A stretch of DNA of 45,366 nucleotides, from positions 1 to 45,366 of the forward strand of contig NZ_QQOA01000052.1 of assembly GCF_003443895.1 (NCBI RefSeq). The letters run 5' to 3'. The notes under the pieces are model-generated. The model made no database searches. It had not been told where the DNA came from and was given only the letters and a program-made list of their open reading frames with translations. This DNA is from Paraburkholderia phosphatilytica (lineage in GTDB: Bacteria > Pseudomonadota > Gammaproteobacteria > Burkholderiales > Burkholderiaceae). The first letter of the stretch is position 1; each line of letters opens with the position of its first letter. The position numbers and the translations under genes are program-made. This document shows positions 16,004-24,920 of this stretch, in pieces.

Positions 16004-18115
16004 ATGGACTCATCCGTCGCATCTAAAGTCGACGTCACCGCCAGGCCATCGCCATGGCACGCAGGCGAACTGGCGATGCAACGCGCGGCGGGCGTGGTCG
16101 AACAGATGGACGCGGTGGGCCGGCGCAATCTGCGCGATCACCTGATCGAGCAGCACCGGAAGTTCTATCCGCAGTTGCCGTTCGTCGTGCTGGGCGCGGT
16201 CGATGCGGCGGGCGACGTGTGGGCGACGGTGCGCGCGAATGGGCCCGGTTTTCTGCATGCGCCGGATGCGTACCGGCTGCACGTCGACCTCGCGCACGAC
16301 GCCGCCGACCCTGCCGATGCAGGCATGCACGACGGCGCGGCGATGGCGTTGCTCGGCATCGAACTGCCGACGCGTCGCCGCAACCGGCTGAACGGCACGG
16401 TGCGCCGCGATGCAACGAGTGATGCGGGCGGCTTCGAACTGCTCGTCGAGCATAGCTACGGCAATTGCCCGCAGTACATTTTTCAGCGCGATGCGAGCTT
16501 CGTGCGCGATCCGTCGACGCATACCGATGTCCCACCGCAGATCGGCGATCGGCTCGACGAACGCACGCGCGAGATCGTGACCCGCGCGGACTCGTTCTTC
16601 GTCGCGACCTATGTGGATCGCGAAGACGGTCACCGCCAGGTGGACGTGTCGCATCGCGGCGGCAAGACAGGTTTTGTGCGCGTCGACGACGAGGGCGTGT
16701 TCACGATTCCGGATTTCGCGGGCAATCTGTTCTTCAATACGCTTGGCAATATCGTCGCGAATTCGCGTGCGGGCCTTGTGTTCGTCGACTACGCGACAGG
16801 CGATCTGCTGCAATTGACGGGCACCGCCGAAGTGCTGCTCGATTCTCCCGAGACCGCCGCGTTCCAGGGCGCGGAGCGGCTGTGGCGCTTCACGCCGACG
16901 CGCGTGGTCTATCGGCCCGATGCGTTGCCGCTGCGCTGGACGCCGCGTGAGAACGGCGCATCGCCGAACGTGCGTCTGACCGGCGACTGGACCGAGGCCG
17001 CCGGACGTCTGGAAGCGGCCGCGCTCGCGAACGCGTGGCGGCCGTTCAGGATCGCGCGCACCGTCGACGAAAGCAGCACGATTCGTTCGTTCTACCTGGA
17101 ACCGATGGACAACGCGGGTCTGTCGCGTCACGCGGCCGGCCAGTACCTGCCGATCCGGGTCGCGCTGCCAGGCGACGACAAGCCGACGCTGCGCACTTAC
17201 ACGCTCTCCGTTGCGCCATCCGACGGCCTGTACCGGATCAGCGTGAAGCGGGAAGGGCGCGTATCCCGCTATCTGCATGACGTGCTGAAGACGGGCGACG
17301 TGCTCGAAGCCCGCGCGCCGGCCGGCGATTTTTCGATCGACGCGCATGCGCGACGACCTGCGGTGCTGCTCGCCGCGGGCGTCGGCGTGACGCCGATGCT
17401 CGCGATGCTGCGCGACCTCGTCAGCGAAGGGCTGCGCAAGCGCCGCATCCGCCCGACGTGGTTCATCTACGCGGCGCGCACCAAAGCCGAGCGCGCGTTC
17501 GACGAAGAACTGCAGGCGCTGCTGCGCGCGGCAGGCGGCGCGGTGACGCTGGTCAATGTGCTCAGCGACACGACGGACGCGAAGGCGGGCGTCGACTACA
17601 ACGCGCACGGTCACGTGGATATGGCGATGCTGAGCGAAGTGCTGCCGTTCAACGACTACGACTTCTATCTGTGCGGACCGAGCGGCTTCATGCAGTCGCT
17701 CTACGACGGCCTGCGCGGACTCAATATCGCCGATGCGCGGATTCATGCCGAAGCGTTCGGGCCGGCAGGCTTGAAGCGCACGCCGGATGCAGCGACGCAA
17801 CACGCCGCGCCGGCAAAGCAACCTGCGACCGAAGCGGTGCCGGTGACGTTCGCGCGATCGGCGAAAACAGCACACTGGACGCCGCCGACAAGCGGCACGC
17901 TGCTGGAACTCGCGGAAGCGCAGGGTCTCGCGCCGGAGTTCAGCTGCCGCAGCGGCAGTTGCGGCACCTGCCGCACGCGGATCGTGGAAGGCGCGGTCGC
18001 GTATCCGGATCAGCTACCCACCGCGCATGCCAGCGAAGGCGAAGCGCTGATCTGCTGCGCGGTGCCCGCGGCGTCGGAAGACGGCACGCCGTCGCGGCTC
18101 GTGCTCGACGTGTGA
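16004..18115 (+). CDS. Three-domain oxidoreductase: FMN split-barrel + ferredoxin reductase + 2Fe-2S ferredoxin
   Basis: A 703-residue fusion. Residues about 40-300 are a pyridoxamine-5'-phosphate-oxidase-like split barrel (FFVATYVDREDGHRQVDVSH, GNLFFNTLGNI). Residues about 340-600 are a ferredoxin-NADP reductase module with the FAD motif R397-TYTLS, the pyridine nucleotide loop LLAAGVGVTPM and YLCGPSGFM. Residues about 615-703 are a plant-type ferredoxin, C648-x4-C653-x2-C656 with the fourth cysteine at 684 or 685. Electrons can pass from NAD(P)H through FAD to the iron-sulfur centre and possibly the N-terminal flavin. The substrate is unknown. GGAAGGAG precedes the ATG. The GST upstream and LysR gene downstream suggest an inducible detoxification set. 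Confidence 0.9.
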   Translation: MDSSVASKVDVTARPSPWHAGELAMQRAAGVVEQMDAVGRRNLRDHLIEQHRKFYPQLPFVVLGAVDAAGDVWATVRANGPGFLHAPDAYRLHVDLAHDAADPADAGMHDGAAMALLGIELPTRRRNRLNGTVRRDATSDAGGFELLVEHSYGNCPQYIFQRDASFVRDPSTHTDVPPQIGDRLDERTREIVTRADSFFVATYVDREDGHRQVDVSHRGGKTGFVRVDDEGVFTIPDFAGNLFFNTLGNIVANSRAGLVFVDYATGDLLQLTGTAEVLLDSPETAAFQGAERLWRFTPTRVVYRPDALPLRWTPRENGASPNVRLTGDWTEAAGRLEAAALANAWRPFRIARTVDESSTIRSFYLEPMDNAGLSRHAAGQYLPIRVALPGDDKPTLRTYTLSVAPSDGLYRISVKREGRVSRYLHDVLKTGDVLEARAPAGDFSIDAHARRPAVLLAAGVGVTPMLAMLRDLVSEGLRKRRIRPTWFIYAARTKAERAFDEELQALLRAAGGAVTLVNVLSDTTDAKAGVDYNAHGHVDMAMLSEVLPFNDYDFYLCGPSGFMQSLYDGLRGLNIADARIHAEAFGPAGLKRTPDAATQHAAPAKQPATEAVPVTFARSAKTAHWTPPTSGTLLELAEAQGLAPEFSCRSGSCGTCRTRIVEGAVAYPDQLPTAHASEGEALICCAVPAASEDGTPSRLVLDV

Positions 18116-18272
18116 CGCGAAGCAGCACGGCACGCGGCGCGCGGCGTGGCCGCAACGCGCCGCCGCTGCCGGACCTAGGCCCTGCAATTCTCGACGAGCC
18201 TTTTCGACACCCTGCTGTATGCTTCCGCCATCCGTCACCCATGGTCTGTCGTGCGGCAGATCCCGATTCGAT

Positions 18273-19181
18273 ATGGACCGTCTGCAGGCGATGACCGCGT
18301 TCCTGTCGGTGGTCGATACCGGCGGCTTCGCGTCGGCGGCGCGTAAGCTTCAGGTGTCGCCATCGGTGGTCACGCGCATGGTGAGCGATCTCGAAGATGC
18401 GCTCGGCGTGCGCCTGCTCACGCGCACCACCCGCATCGTGCGGGTGACCGACGCGGGCATAGGCTACGCCGATAGCTGCCGCCGCATTCTCGGCGACCTC
18501 GAGGAAGCCGACCTCGCGGTGGCCGGTGCGCAGCAGGTGCCGCGCGGGCTGTTGAGCATCACCGCGTCGGTGCTGTTCGGCAAGATCTTCGTGACGCCGA
18601 TCGTCACTGAATATCTGCGCATGTATGACGAAGTCGACGTGCGCTGCTGGTTCCTCGACCGCATTGTCAATCTGATCGACGAGGGCATCGATGCCGGCGT
18701 GCGGATCGGAGAACTCGCGGATTCGTCGATGCAGGCGGTGCAGGTGGCGAGCGTGCGGCGCGTGGTCTGCGCGTCGCCGGCGTATCTCGAGCAGCATGGC
18801 GAGCCGCGGCGGCCTGAAGACCTCGACGGGCACGTGCTGATTTCGGTGAGCGGCGGGTCGTCGCTGCCGGAATGGCGCTTCGGTCCAACCGCGCAGCGCA
18901 CCGCGGGCCAGTTGCATTCGCGCATGGCGACCACCACCAACGACTCGGCCATCGAGGCAGCCGTATCGGGCTTCGGACTCACGCAGGTGCTGTCGTATCA
19001 GGTCGCGCAGCAACTGGAAGCGGGACGCCTGAAGATCGTGCTCGCGGATTACGAGCCACCGCGCTTGCCGATACATGTGGTGCATCGCGAGGGCAGGCAT
19101 GCAAGCCGCAAGGTGCGCGCGTTTCTCGATCTGGCGATTGAACGGCTGCGCGGCAATGCCGCACTGAACGCGCTTCAGTGA
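18273..19181 (+). CDS. LysR-family transcriptional regulator
   Basis: A 302-residue regulator with an N-terminal winged helix (MDRLQAMTAFLSVVDTGGFA, ARKLQVSPSVVTRMVSDLED, LLTRTTRIVRVTDAG) and a normal-length effector domain. It is of the same CrgA-like group as the regulator at 673. The ATG at 18273 is the family start; an upstream in-frame start at 18219 would add a non-conserved tail. It lies 157 bases after the oxidoreductase, in the same direction, and is a likely regulator of that gene and the GST. Its stop codon falls in the first unit of a tandem repeat, and it converges on another LysR gene. Confidence 0.9.
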   Translation: MDRLQAMTAFLSVVDTGGFASAARKLQVSPSVVTRMVSDLEDALGVRLLTRTTRIVRVTDAGIGYADSCRRILGDLEEADLAVAGAQQVPRGLLSITASVLFGKIFVTPIVTEYLRMYDEVDVRCWFLDRIVNLIDEGIDAGVRIGELADSSMQAVQVASVRRVVCASPAYLEQHGEPRRPEDLDGHVLISVSGGSSLPEWRFGPTAQRTAGQLHSRMATTTNDSAIEAAVSGFGLTQVLSYQVAQQLEAGRLKIVLADYEPPRLPIHVVHREGRHASRKVRAFLDLAIERLRGNAALNALQ

Positions 19182-19246
19182 ACGTGTGTTCAGTGAACTC
19201 GCATTCAATGAACATGCTTCAGTGAAGTGAACTCGCTTCAATAAAC
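19174..19246. repeat. Degenerate tandem repeat between two convergent LysR genes
   Basis: Five copies of TTCA(G/A)TGAAC or a close variant begin at 19174, 19189, 19204, 19218 and 19237. They are about 15 bases apart, with one longer step. They fill exactly the space between the stops of the convergent genes, and both stop codons lie in repeat units. The core is shared with the 11-bp repeat at 8131-8180. TTCAGTGAA is nearly self-complementary, so hairpins can form on either strand. Confidence 0.7.
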
Positions 19247-20158
19247 CACATCTTCGCGCGCGCCCATCCGGTCGCGCGCCGCTTCACGCAGACACGTGAC
19301 GAATTGAGCGACGGCCGGCGTCGGCAGCAGGTCGCGACGCGACAGGATGCTGAGGTCATACGTCGGCAGTGCTTCTTCGATGCCCGCGATGCGAATGCCA
19401 AGCGGCGCGACCATCGTCGCGAGCGGCCGCGTGAAGCAGCCGATCACGTCGGTCTGCGACACGAGCCCGAGCGTCACCGCGAACGACGACGGTGCGCGCA
19501 GCATCCGCTTCGGCACCGGCAGGCCGTGACGCGTGAACATCGCCATCATCACGCTGTGAGGAAAATGATCGGCGCCGACGGTGACGATCCACTCGGCGTC
19601 GAGCAGTTCCGAAAGACTCGAAACCCGCGCGAGCGGATGATGCTCGCGCATCACGACGACGAACTCGCTCGAAAACAGCGGCGTCTGCACGAGATCGCCG
19701 TCGAGCGCCTGAACCTGATGCATCGCCGCGATATCGAGCGTGCCGTTGCGCAGTTGCGTGAGCGCCTCGGGCACCGTGGTCTCCACCAGATGCAGATTGA
19801 CGAGCGGCATGTCCGCGCGAAACGCGGACACCGCGCGCGGCAGCACTGTGAGCGCGATCGACGGCATCGTGCCCACGCTCACCTTGCCCGCCAGTTCGCC
19901 CTTCACCTGTTCCACCGCTTCGACCGTGCGGCGCATGTCGCCGAGCAGCGCTTCGGCGCGCGGCAACAGCGCGAGCCCGCAGGCGGTCAGCTCGATGCCG
20001 CGCACGCTGCGCACCATCAGTTCGGCATTCAGCGTGCTTTCGAGTTCGCGGATCGAATGCGTGACGGCCGGCTGCGTGATGCCGAGTTCGCGCGCGGCGG
20101 CGCGCAGGCTGCGGTGGTGCGCCGCAGCGACAAAGGCCTGAAGTTGCTGGAGCTTCAT
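19238..20158 (-). CDS. LysR-family transcriptional regulator, divergent from M20 amidohydrolase
   Basis: A 306-residue regulator. The winged helix (LQQLQAFVAAAHHRSLRAAARE, LGITQPAVTHSIRELE, ELMVRSVRGIELTACG) is of the CbbR/GcvA-like class with an N-terminal KLQQLQAF. The effector domain covers about residues 92-300. It is transcribed away from the M20 amidohydrolase/MFS pair across a 132-base gap holding a strong LysR-type dyad, so it most likely controls that pair. The ATG lies at 20158, directly next to the dyad region, and no closer in-frame start preserves the helix. Confidence 0.92.
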   Translation of the reverse strand: MKLQQLQAFVAAAHHRSLRAAARELGITQPAVTHSIRELESTLNAELMVRSVRGIELTACGLALLPRAEALLGDMRRTVEAVEQVKGELAGKVSVGTMPSIALTVLPRAVSAFRADMPLVNLHLVETTVPEALTQLRNGTLDIAAMHQVQALDGDLVQTPLFSSEFVVVMREHHPLARVSSLSELLDAEWIVTVGADHFPHSVMMAMFTRHGLPVPKRMLRAPSSFAVTLGLVSQTDVIGCFTRPLATMVAPLGIRIAGIEEALPTYDLSILSRRDLLPTPAVAQFVTCLREAARDRMGAREDVVY

Positions 20159-20174
20159 GTCGGGTTAATCCTGA

Positions 20175-20240
20175 GATAAAGGCAGTTTATCAGGGTGAAA
20201 AAAATCGCATCTTGGGCGAACGTTATGGCGCCGATATAGT
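20175..20240 (+). promoter_or_regulatory. LysR binding site and promoter of the M20 amidohydrolase gene
   Basis: The dyad GATAAA (20175-20180) and TTTATC (20186-20191) is perfect with a 5-base centre, and includes the T-N11-A signature. Downstream are TTGGGC (20212-20217) and TATAGT (20235-20240) with a 17-base spacer. With transcription starting near 20247 the dyad is centred about -64, the usual place for a LysR recognition site. Confidence 0.65.
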
Positions 20241-20290
20241 GCTCGCGAGTTGCCGCGCATCCGCGGCGCGAACCCTCTTGGAGCCGTCGC

Positions 20291-21478
20291 ATGAGCACGA
20301 ACCGATTCGCCGAAGTCGCCGATCTGATGCCCGCGGAAGCCTCGCTGCGCGAGATCCGCCACCAGATCCATCACCATCCCGAACTCGCGTACGAAGAGCA
20401 GCAGACCGCCGCGCTCGTCGCCGGCAAGCTCGAATCGTGGGGCTGGGAAGTGACGCGCGGCGTAGGCACCACCGGCGTGGTCGGCACGTTGAAGGCCGGC
20501 GACGGCAAGCGCCGCATCGGCATTCGCGCGGACATGGACGCGCTGCCGATCGTCGAACAGACCGGCCTGCCGTACGCGAGCGGCGTGCACGGCAAGATGC
20601 ATGCATGCGGTCACGACGGCCACACGACGATGCTGCTCGGCGCCGCGCAGCACCTTGCCGCGACCAGGCGTTTCTCGGGCACCGTGCACCTGTATTTCCA
20701 GCCGGCCGAGGAGCATGGCGTGGACAGCGGCGCGCAGCGCATGATCGACGACGGCCTGTTCGAGCGCTTTCCGTGCGACGCCGTGTTCGGCCTGCACAAC
20801 CATCCGGGCGCGGAGCCCGGCACCTTCCTGTTCCGCAAGGGCGCGTTCATGTCGGCGGCGGACAAGGCGACGATCACGGTGGAAGGCGTCGGCGGTCACG
20901 CGGCGCGGCCGCAGATGACGGTCGACCCGGTCGTCGTCGCGGCGAGCATCGTGATGGCGCTGCAGACGGTGGTGTCGCGCAACGTGGACCCCGCGCAACC
21001 GGCCGTCGTCACGATCGGCTCGATGCACGCAGGGACCGCGAACAACGTGATCTCGAACACCGCGACGCTCGAACTGAGCATCCGCTCGTTCAGCCCGGAC
21101 GTGCGCGCGCTGCTGAAAAAGCGCATCACCGAACTCGCGCAACGCCAGGCCGAGAGCTACGGCGCGACGGCGAACGTCGAGTACATCGAAGGATATCCGG
21201 TGCTGATCAACACCGACGAAGAGACGCAGTTCGCGATCGAGATCGCGCGCGAACTGGTGGGCGACGCGAATGTGGTGCCGCAGGCCGACTTCGTGATGGG
21301 CAGCGAAGATTTCGCGTTCCTGCTGCAGAAGCGCCCCGGCACTTTCCTGCGGCTGGGCAATGGTGTCGGCGAGGACGGCTGCATGGTCCACAACCCGCGC
21401 TACGACTTCAACGACCGCAATCTGCCGATCGGCGCGGCGTACTGGACGCGCCTCGTGGAGCGCTTTCTGGGGCAGTGA
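20291..21478 (+). CDS. M20-family amidohydrolase (hippurate hydrolase / N-acyl-amino-acid type)
   Basis: A 395-residue dinuclear metallo-amidohydrolase. Conserved blocks run in order: IRHQIHHHPELAYEE, IGIRADMDALPI, MHACGHDGHTTMLLG (metal ligands), FQPAEEHGVDSGAQRMI (catalytic glutamate pair), FGLHNHPG and GSEDFAFLLQKRPG. A dimerisation domain lies around residues 185-295. These enzymes cleave N-acyl amino acids such as hippurate or N-acetylated substrates. No signal peptide is seen, so it acts in the cytoplasm on an imported compound, which fits the transporter gene 63 bases downstream. Expression is probably set by the divergent LysR protein. GGAG precedes the ATG. Confidence 0.93.
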   Translation: MSTNRFAEVADLMPAEASLREIRHQIHHHPELAYEEQQTAALVAGKLESWGWEVTRGVGTTGVVGTLKAGDGKRRIGIRADMDALPIVEQTGLPYASGVHGKMHACGHDGHTTMLLGAAQHLAATRRFSGTVHLYFQPAEEHGVDSGAQRMIDDGLFERFPCDAVFGLHNHPGAEPGTFLFRKGAFMSAADKATITVEGVGGHAARPQMTVDPVVVAASIVMALQTVVSRNVDPAQPAVVTIGSMHAGTANNVISNTATLELSIRSFSPDVRALLKKRITELAQRQAESYGATANVEYIEGYPVLINTDEETQFAIEIARELVGDANVVPQADFVMGSEDFAFLLQKRPGTFLRLGNGVGEDGCMVHNPRYDFNDRNLPIGAAYWTRLVERFLGQ

Positions 21479-21541
21479 GCAAGACGGCGAGCGCGGTTAG
21501 AAAAAAGTCGCCCACACCACACACAGTCTGGAGCCTTCCGC

Positions 21542-22846
21542 ATGAGCGCCACCACGCACGACGTCGCATCCGTCAGCCAGCCGAGCCGCGGCGCCATCGC
21601 GGCGGCGGTGATCGGCAACTGGCTCGAGTTCTTCGACTTCACCGTGTATGGCTTCTTCGCGGTGCTGATCGGCAAGCTGTTCTTTCCGTCGTCGGATTCG
21701 ACCACGTCACTGCTGCTGTCGATCGGCACCTTCGCCGCGGGCTTCATCACGCGGCCGCTCGGCAGCGTGCTGCTCGGCGTGTATGCGGACCGGCGCGGCC
21801 GCAAGGCAGCGCTCAATCTGACCATCATGCTGATGGCGTTCGCAACGGGGCTGATCGCGATCGTGCCGACCTACGCGCAGATCGGCATGGCGGCGCCGAT
21901 CGTGATCGTGATCGCGCGGCTGGTGCAGGGCTTTTCGCAGGGCGGGGAATTCGGCGCGGCCACTTCCGCGCTGCTGGAGCAGGGCGAGCATGGACGGCGC
22001 GGTCTGCGCGCGAGCTGGCAGCTTGCCACCCAGGGTGCCGCCGCGTTGACGGGCTCGGGCGTGGCGGCGCTGCTGTCGTTGCTGCTGACGAAGCCCGAAC
22101 TCGAAAGCTGGGGCTGGCGCGTGCCGTTCGTGATGGGCCTCGCGATCGCGCCGGTCGGCGTCTTCCTGCGCCGCCGGCTGGCCGACGAACCGGCCGGCGC
22201 GTTGTCGCACGCGCATCTGGCCGCCGGCAAGGGCGTGCTGCACGAACTCTTCACCGAACATGTGCGCACGCTGCTGCTGATCACGCTGACGGTGATGGGC
22301 GGCACCGTGTCGACGTACATCCTGACGTTTTACATGCCCACCTACGCGATCCACACGCTCGGCCTGCCGATGTCGCTGTCGATGCTGGTGGGCGTCGCGG
22401 CCGGCTGCGTCGTGCTGGTGATGTGTCCGGTGTTCGGCGCGCTGTCGGACCGCTGGCGGCGTCGCAAGCTGCCGATCCTGATTGGCCGCGGCGTGCTGGT
22501 GCTGCTGCTGTTTCCGTCGTTCGCGCTGATCAACCGGTTCCCGTCGATCGCGGTGATGATGCCGCTGACCGCGCTGATGCTGCTGTTCTATTCGATGGGC
22601 TCGGCATCCGAGTTCGCGCTGATGTGCGAATCGTTTCCGCGCCGCGTCCGCGCAACCGGTATCTCGATCGCGTATGCGCTCGCGGTGTGCGTGTTCGGCG
22701 GCACCGCGCAGCTGATCGCGACGTGGCTGATCCGCGCGACCGGCAATCCGCTCGCGCCGGCGGGTTATGTGGCGGTGTGCGTGGTGCTGTCGCTGATCGC
22801 GGTGTCGAGGCTGCGCGAAACCGCGCGGGATAGTGCGGTGGATTGA
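21542..22846 (+). CDS. MFS transporter, metabolite:proton symporter (MHS) family
   Basis: A 434-residue membrane protein with about twelve hydrophobic segments. The N-terminal GNWLEFFDFTVYGFFAVLIGKLF (recognised in parts) and the loop DRRGRKAALN after the second segment are typical of the alpha-ketoglutarate/citrate/shikimate symporter branch. A second, weaker loop signature, DRWRRRKLP, appears mid-protein. It probably imports the substrate of the upstream amidohydrolase; both are co-directional with no terminator between. The substrate itself cannot be named. Confidence 0.92.
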   Translation: MSATTHDVASVSQPSRGAIAAAVIGNWLEFFDFTVYGFFAVLIGKLFFPSSDSTTSLLLSIGTFAAGFITRPLGSVLLGVYADRRGRKAALNLTIMLMAFATGLIAIVPTYAQIGMAAPIVIVIARLVQGFSQGGEFGAATSALLEQGEHGRRGLRASWQLATQGAAALTGSGVAALLSLLLTKPELESWGWRVPFVMGLAIAPVGVFLRRRLADEPAGALSHAHLAAGKGVLHELFTEHVRTLLLITLTVMGGTVSTYILTFYMPTYAIHTLGLPMSLSMLVGVAAGCVVLVMCPVFGALSDRWRRRKLPILIGRGVLVLLLFPSFALINRFPSIAVMMPLTALMLLFYSMGSASEFALMCESFPRRVRATGISIAYALAVCVFGGTAQLIATWLIRATGNPLAPAGYVAVCVVLSLIAVSRLRETARDSAVD

Positions 22847-22919
22847 GCGTCGCGACGCGCGATGCAATGCGCCATGTGATGCACGTCGAAGACTGGCGCG
22901 CCCAGTGAAACGTCGTGAC

Positions 22920-22940
22920 GCGCAGCCCTCGCGGCTGCGC
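22920..22940. terminator. Hairpin between convergent MFS and IclR genes
   Basis: GCGCAGCC (22920-22927) and GGCTGCGC (22933-22940) form an 8-bp stem in the 121-base gap between two converging genes. No T-run follows on either side, so a bidirectional terminator role is only likely from position. Confidence 0.45.
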
Positions 22941-22967
22941 ATCGAACCGTCGTAACGCGCAACGTCC

Positions 22968-23798
22968 TCAGCCGCGCCGCGCCACCATCTCCGACACGCG
23001 TTGCGCCGCCTGCTGCAGCGGCGGCAGAAACTCCTTCACCATCTGCTTCGCCGAGTTGCGCTGCGCGTTGCCGCTGATGTTCATCGCCGCGATCACGCGG
23101 CCCGAACGGTTGCGGATCGGCGCGGACAGCGAGATCAGCCCGCCCTCGAGTTCCTGGTCGACGAGCGCCCAGCCCTGCGCGCGCACCTGCGCGATCACTT
23201 TCTTCAGCGCGTCGCGGTCGGTAACCGTGCGCGGCGTGTGCGCGTAGATCGGCGACGCGCCGAGCGTCGCATCGAGCGTCGCGTCGTCGAGCGCCGACAG
23301 CAGCACGCGGCCCATCGACGTGCAGTACGCGGGCAGGCGGCTGCCGATCGACAGGTTGATCGTCATGATCTTGTGCGTCGGCACGCGCAGCACGTAGACG
23401 ATCTCGGTACGGTCGAGCACCGCCGCCGAGCAGCTTTCGTGCACCTGTCCGACGAGTTCTTCCATCACCGGCTCGGCCAGATTCCAGAACGGCATCGACG
23501 TCAGGTACGCGAAGCCGAGGTCGAGAATCTTCGGCGTGAGGCGGAACAGGCGACCGTCGGCTTCGACGTAGCCGAGCGTCTGCAAGGTCAGCAGGATGCG
23601 GCGGGCGCCGGCGCGGGTCAGGCCGGTGACGCTCGCGACGTCGGTCAGCGTCTGCTCGGGGCGGTCCGCGTTGAACGCGCGGATCACCGCGAGCCCGCGA
23701 GCGAACGACTGCACGTACGAATCGCCGGGTTTTTCCGGCGCGTCGGCGGATGGGTCGGCGGCGGTCGGTTCCGGCGAGGACGAAGGCACTTTGTTCAT
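22968..23798 (-). CDS. IclR-family transcriptional regulator, PcaR/PcaU/PobR-like
   Basis: A 276-residue regulator. After a low-complexity tail (residues 1-25, rich in Pro, Ala and Ser) comes the winged helix (SFARGLAVIRAFNADRPEQTL, TGLTRAGARRILLTLQTLGYVE, GRLFRLTPKILDLG) and an IclR effector domain (about 105-270, with YVLRVPTHKIMTINLSIG and STSMGRVLL-like PAYCTSMGRVLLSAL). Residues around the recognition helix resemble the beta-ketoadipate pathway regulators. It is divergent from otnI-denD and only 2.3 kb from pcaF, which has an IclR-like dyad, so either set could be its target. The ATG at 23798 was chosen; an apparent longer frame upstream lacks conservation. Confidence 0.9.
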   Translation of the reverse strand: MNKVPSSSPEPTAADPSADAPEKPGDSYVQSFARGLAVIRAFNADRPEQTLTDVASVTGLTRAGARRILLTLQTLGYVEADGRLFRLTPKILDLGFAYLTSMPFWNLAEPVMEELVGQVHESCSAAVLDRTEIVYVLRVPTHKIMTINLSIGSRLPAYCTSMGRVLLSALDDATLDATLGASPIYAHTPRTVTDRDALKKVIAQVRAQGWALVDQELEGGLISLSAPIRNRSGRVIAAMNISGNAQRNSAKQMVKEFLPPLQQAAQRVSEMVARRG

Positions 23799-24078
23799 GG
23801 ATGCGTGACTGGATGGCGAGTCCGGGTTTGCGGGCCCGGAAAGCCGTGACGATAGCTTATGCGCCGGATTTCGCCAACCGCAACGCATGGACGGTGCGGC
23901 CGGTTCGGCGCGTTCCGTGTCAGCTTCGGCGCCACCGTTCATGCCACGCTCGCGACGGCGGCGCGGGCGTGCTTGTATGATGGACCGACCGTCGACGCGG
24001 CCTCGCGGTGCATGCCCGCAAGCCCTGCCGGATGCCGCTTTTTCCAGACGCACCCCGCAGCACCGAGGAGCACGATCG

Positions 24079-24858
24079 ATGCCACGCTTCGCCGCGAATC
24101 TCAGCTTGATGTACAACGAACACCCGTTTCTCGAACGCTTCGCTGCCGCAGCCGCCGACGGCTTCACGGGCGCCGAATTCCTGTTCCCTTACGACTACCC
24201 GGCGGCCGACATCAAGGCGAAGCTCGACGCCGCGCAACTCACGCAGGCGCTCTTCAACGCGCCACCCGGCGACTGGAGCGGCGGCGAACGCGGGCTCGCG
24301 GCGCTGCCCGGGCGCGAAGACGAGTTCCGCCGCGGCATCGACGCCGCGCTGGCCTATGCGCGCGTGCTCGGCAACCGCAAGCTTCACGTGATGGCGGGCA
24401 TCGTCGCGAAGGATGCATCGCGCGAACGGCATCGCGATTGCTATCTGCGCAATCTCGCGTTTGCAGCCGAGGCCGCGCATGCGGATGGCATCACGGTGCT
24501 GATCGAGCCGATCAATCCGCGCGACATGCCCGGCTATTTCCTGAACCGCCAGGACGACGCGCACACGATCCGTACTGAACTCGGCGCGCCGAACCTGCAG
24601 GTGCAGTTCGACTGCTATCACTGCCAGATCGTCGAGGGCGATCTCGCGACGAAGCTGCGGCGCGATATCGCGAACATCGGCCATATCCAGATCGCCGGTG
24701 TGCCGGAGCGGCACGAGCCCGATCTCGGCGAGCTGAACTATCCGTATCTGCTGGACCTGATCGATTCGCTCGGCTACGAAGGCTGGGTGGGCTGCGAATA
24801 CCGGCCGCAGGCGGGCACGTCGGCGGGGCTCGGATGGTTGAGGCCGTGGCTGTTGTGA
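24079..24858 (+). CDS. otnI: 2-oxo-tetronate isomerase / hydroxypyruvate isomerase-like
   Basis: A 259-residue TIM-barrel sugar isomerase of the Hyi/OtnI family. Features are the N-terminal PRFAANLSLMYNEHPFLERF, the metal and base glutamates in VLIEPINPRDMPGYFL, VQFDCYHCQIVEGD and HIQIAGVPERHEPD, and GCEYRPQAGTSAGLGW at the end. OtnI interconverts 2-oxo- and 3-oxo-tetronate in four-carbon acid-sugar catabolism, while Hyi interconverts hydroxypyruvate and tartronate semialdehyde. The denD-like gene 62 bases downstream favours OtnI. GAGGAG lies 9 bases before the ATG. The kinase and decarboxylase of the pathway (otnK, otnC) are not in this window. Confidence 0.85.
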   Translation: MPRFAANLSLMYNEHPFLERFAAAAADGFTGAEFLFPYDYPAADIKAKLDAAQLTQALFNAPPGDWSGGERGLAALPGREDEFRRGIDAALAYARVLGNRKLHVMAGIVAKDASRERHRDCYLRNLAFAAEAAHADGITVLIEPINPRDMPGYFLNRQDDAHTIRTELGAPNLQVQFDCYHCQIVEGDLATKLRRDIANIGHIQIAGVPERHEPDLGELNYPYLLDLIDSLGYEGWVGCEYRPQAGTSAGLGWLRPWLL

Positions 24859-24920
24859 TGGCGCGCTGACGCGGCCAGCGGTCGCGGCAATTCAAAACGA
24901 AATAAAAAGGAGACGACACG

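Noticed and set aside
20212..22833. Long 873-codon frame over the M20 and MFS genes
   Set aside because: It is Arg/Ala/Gly-rich and lies out of frame with two clearly conserved proteins, the usual artefact of high-GC codon use.
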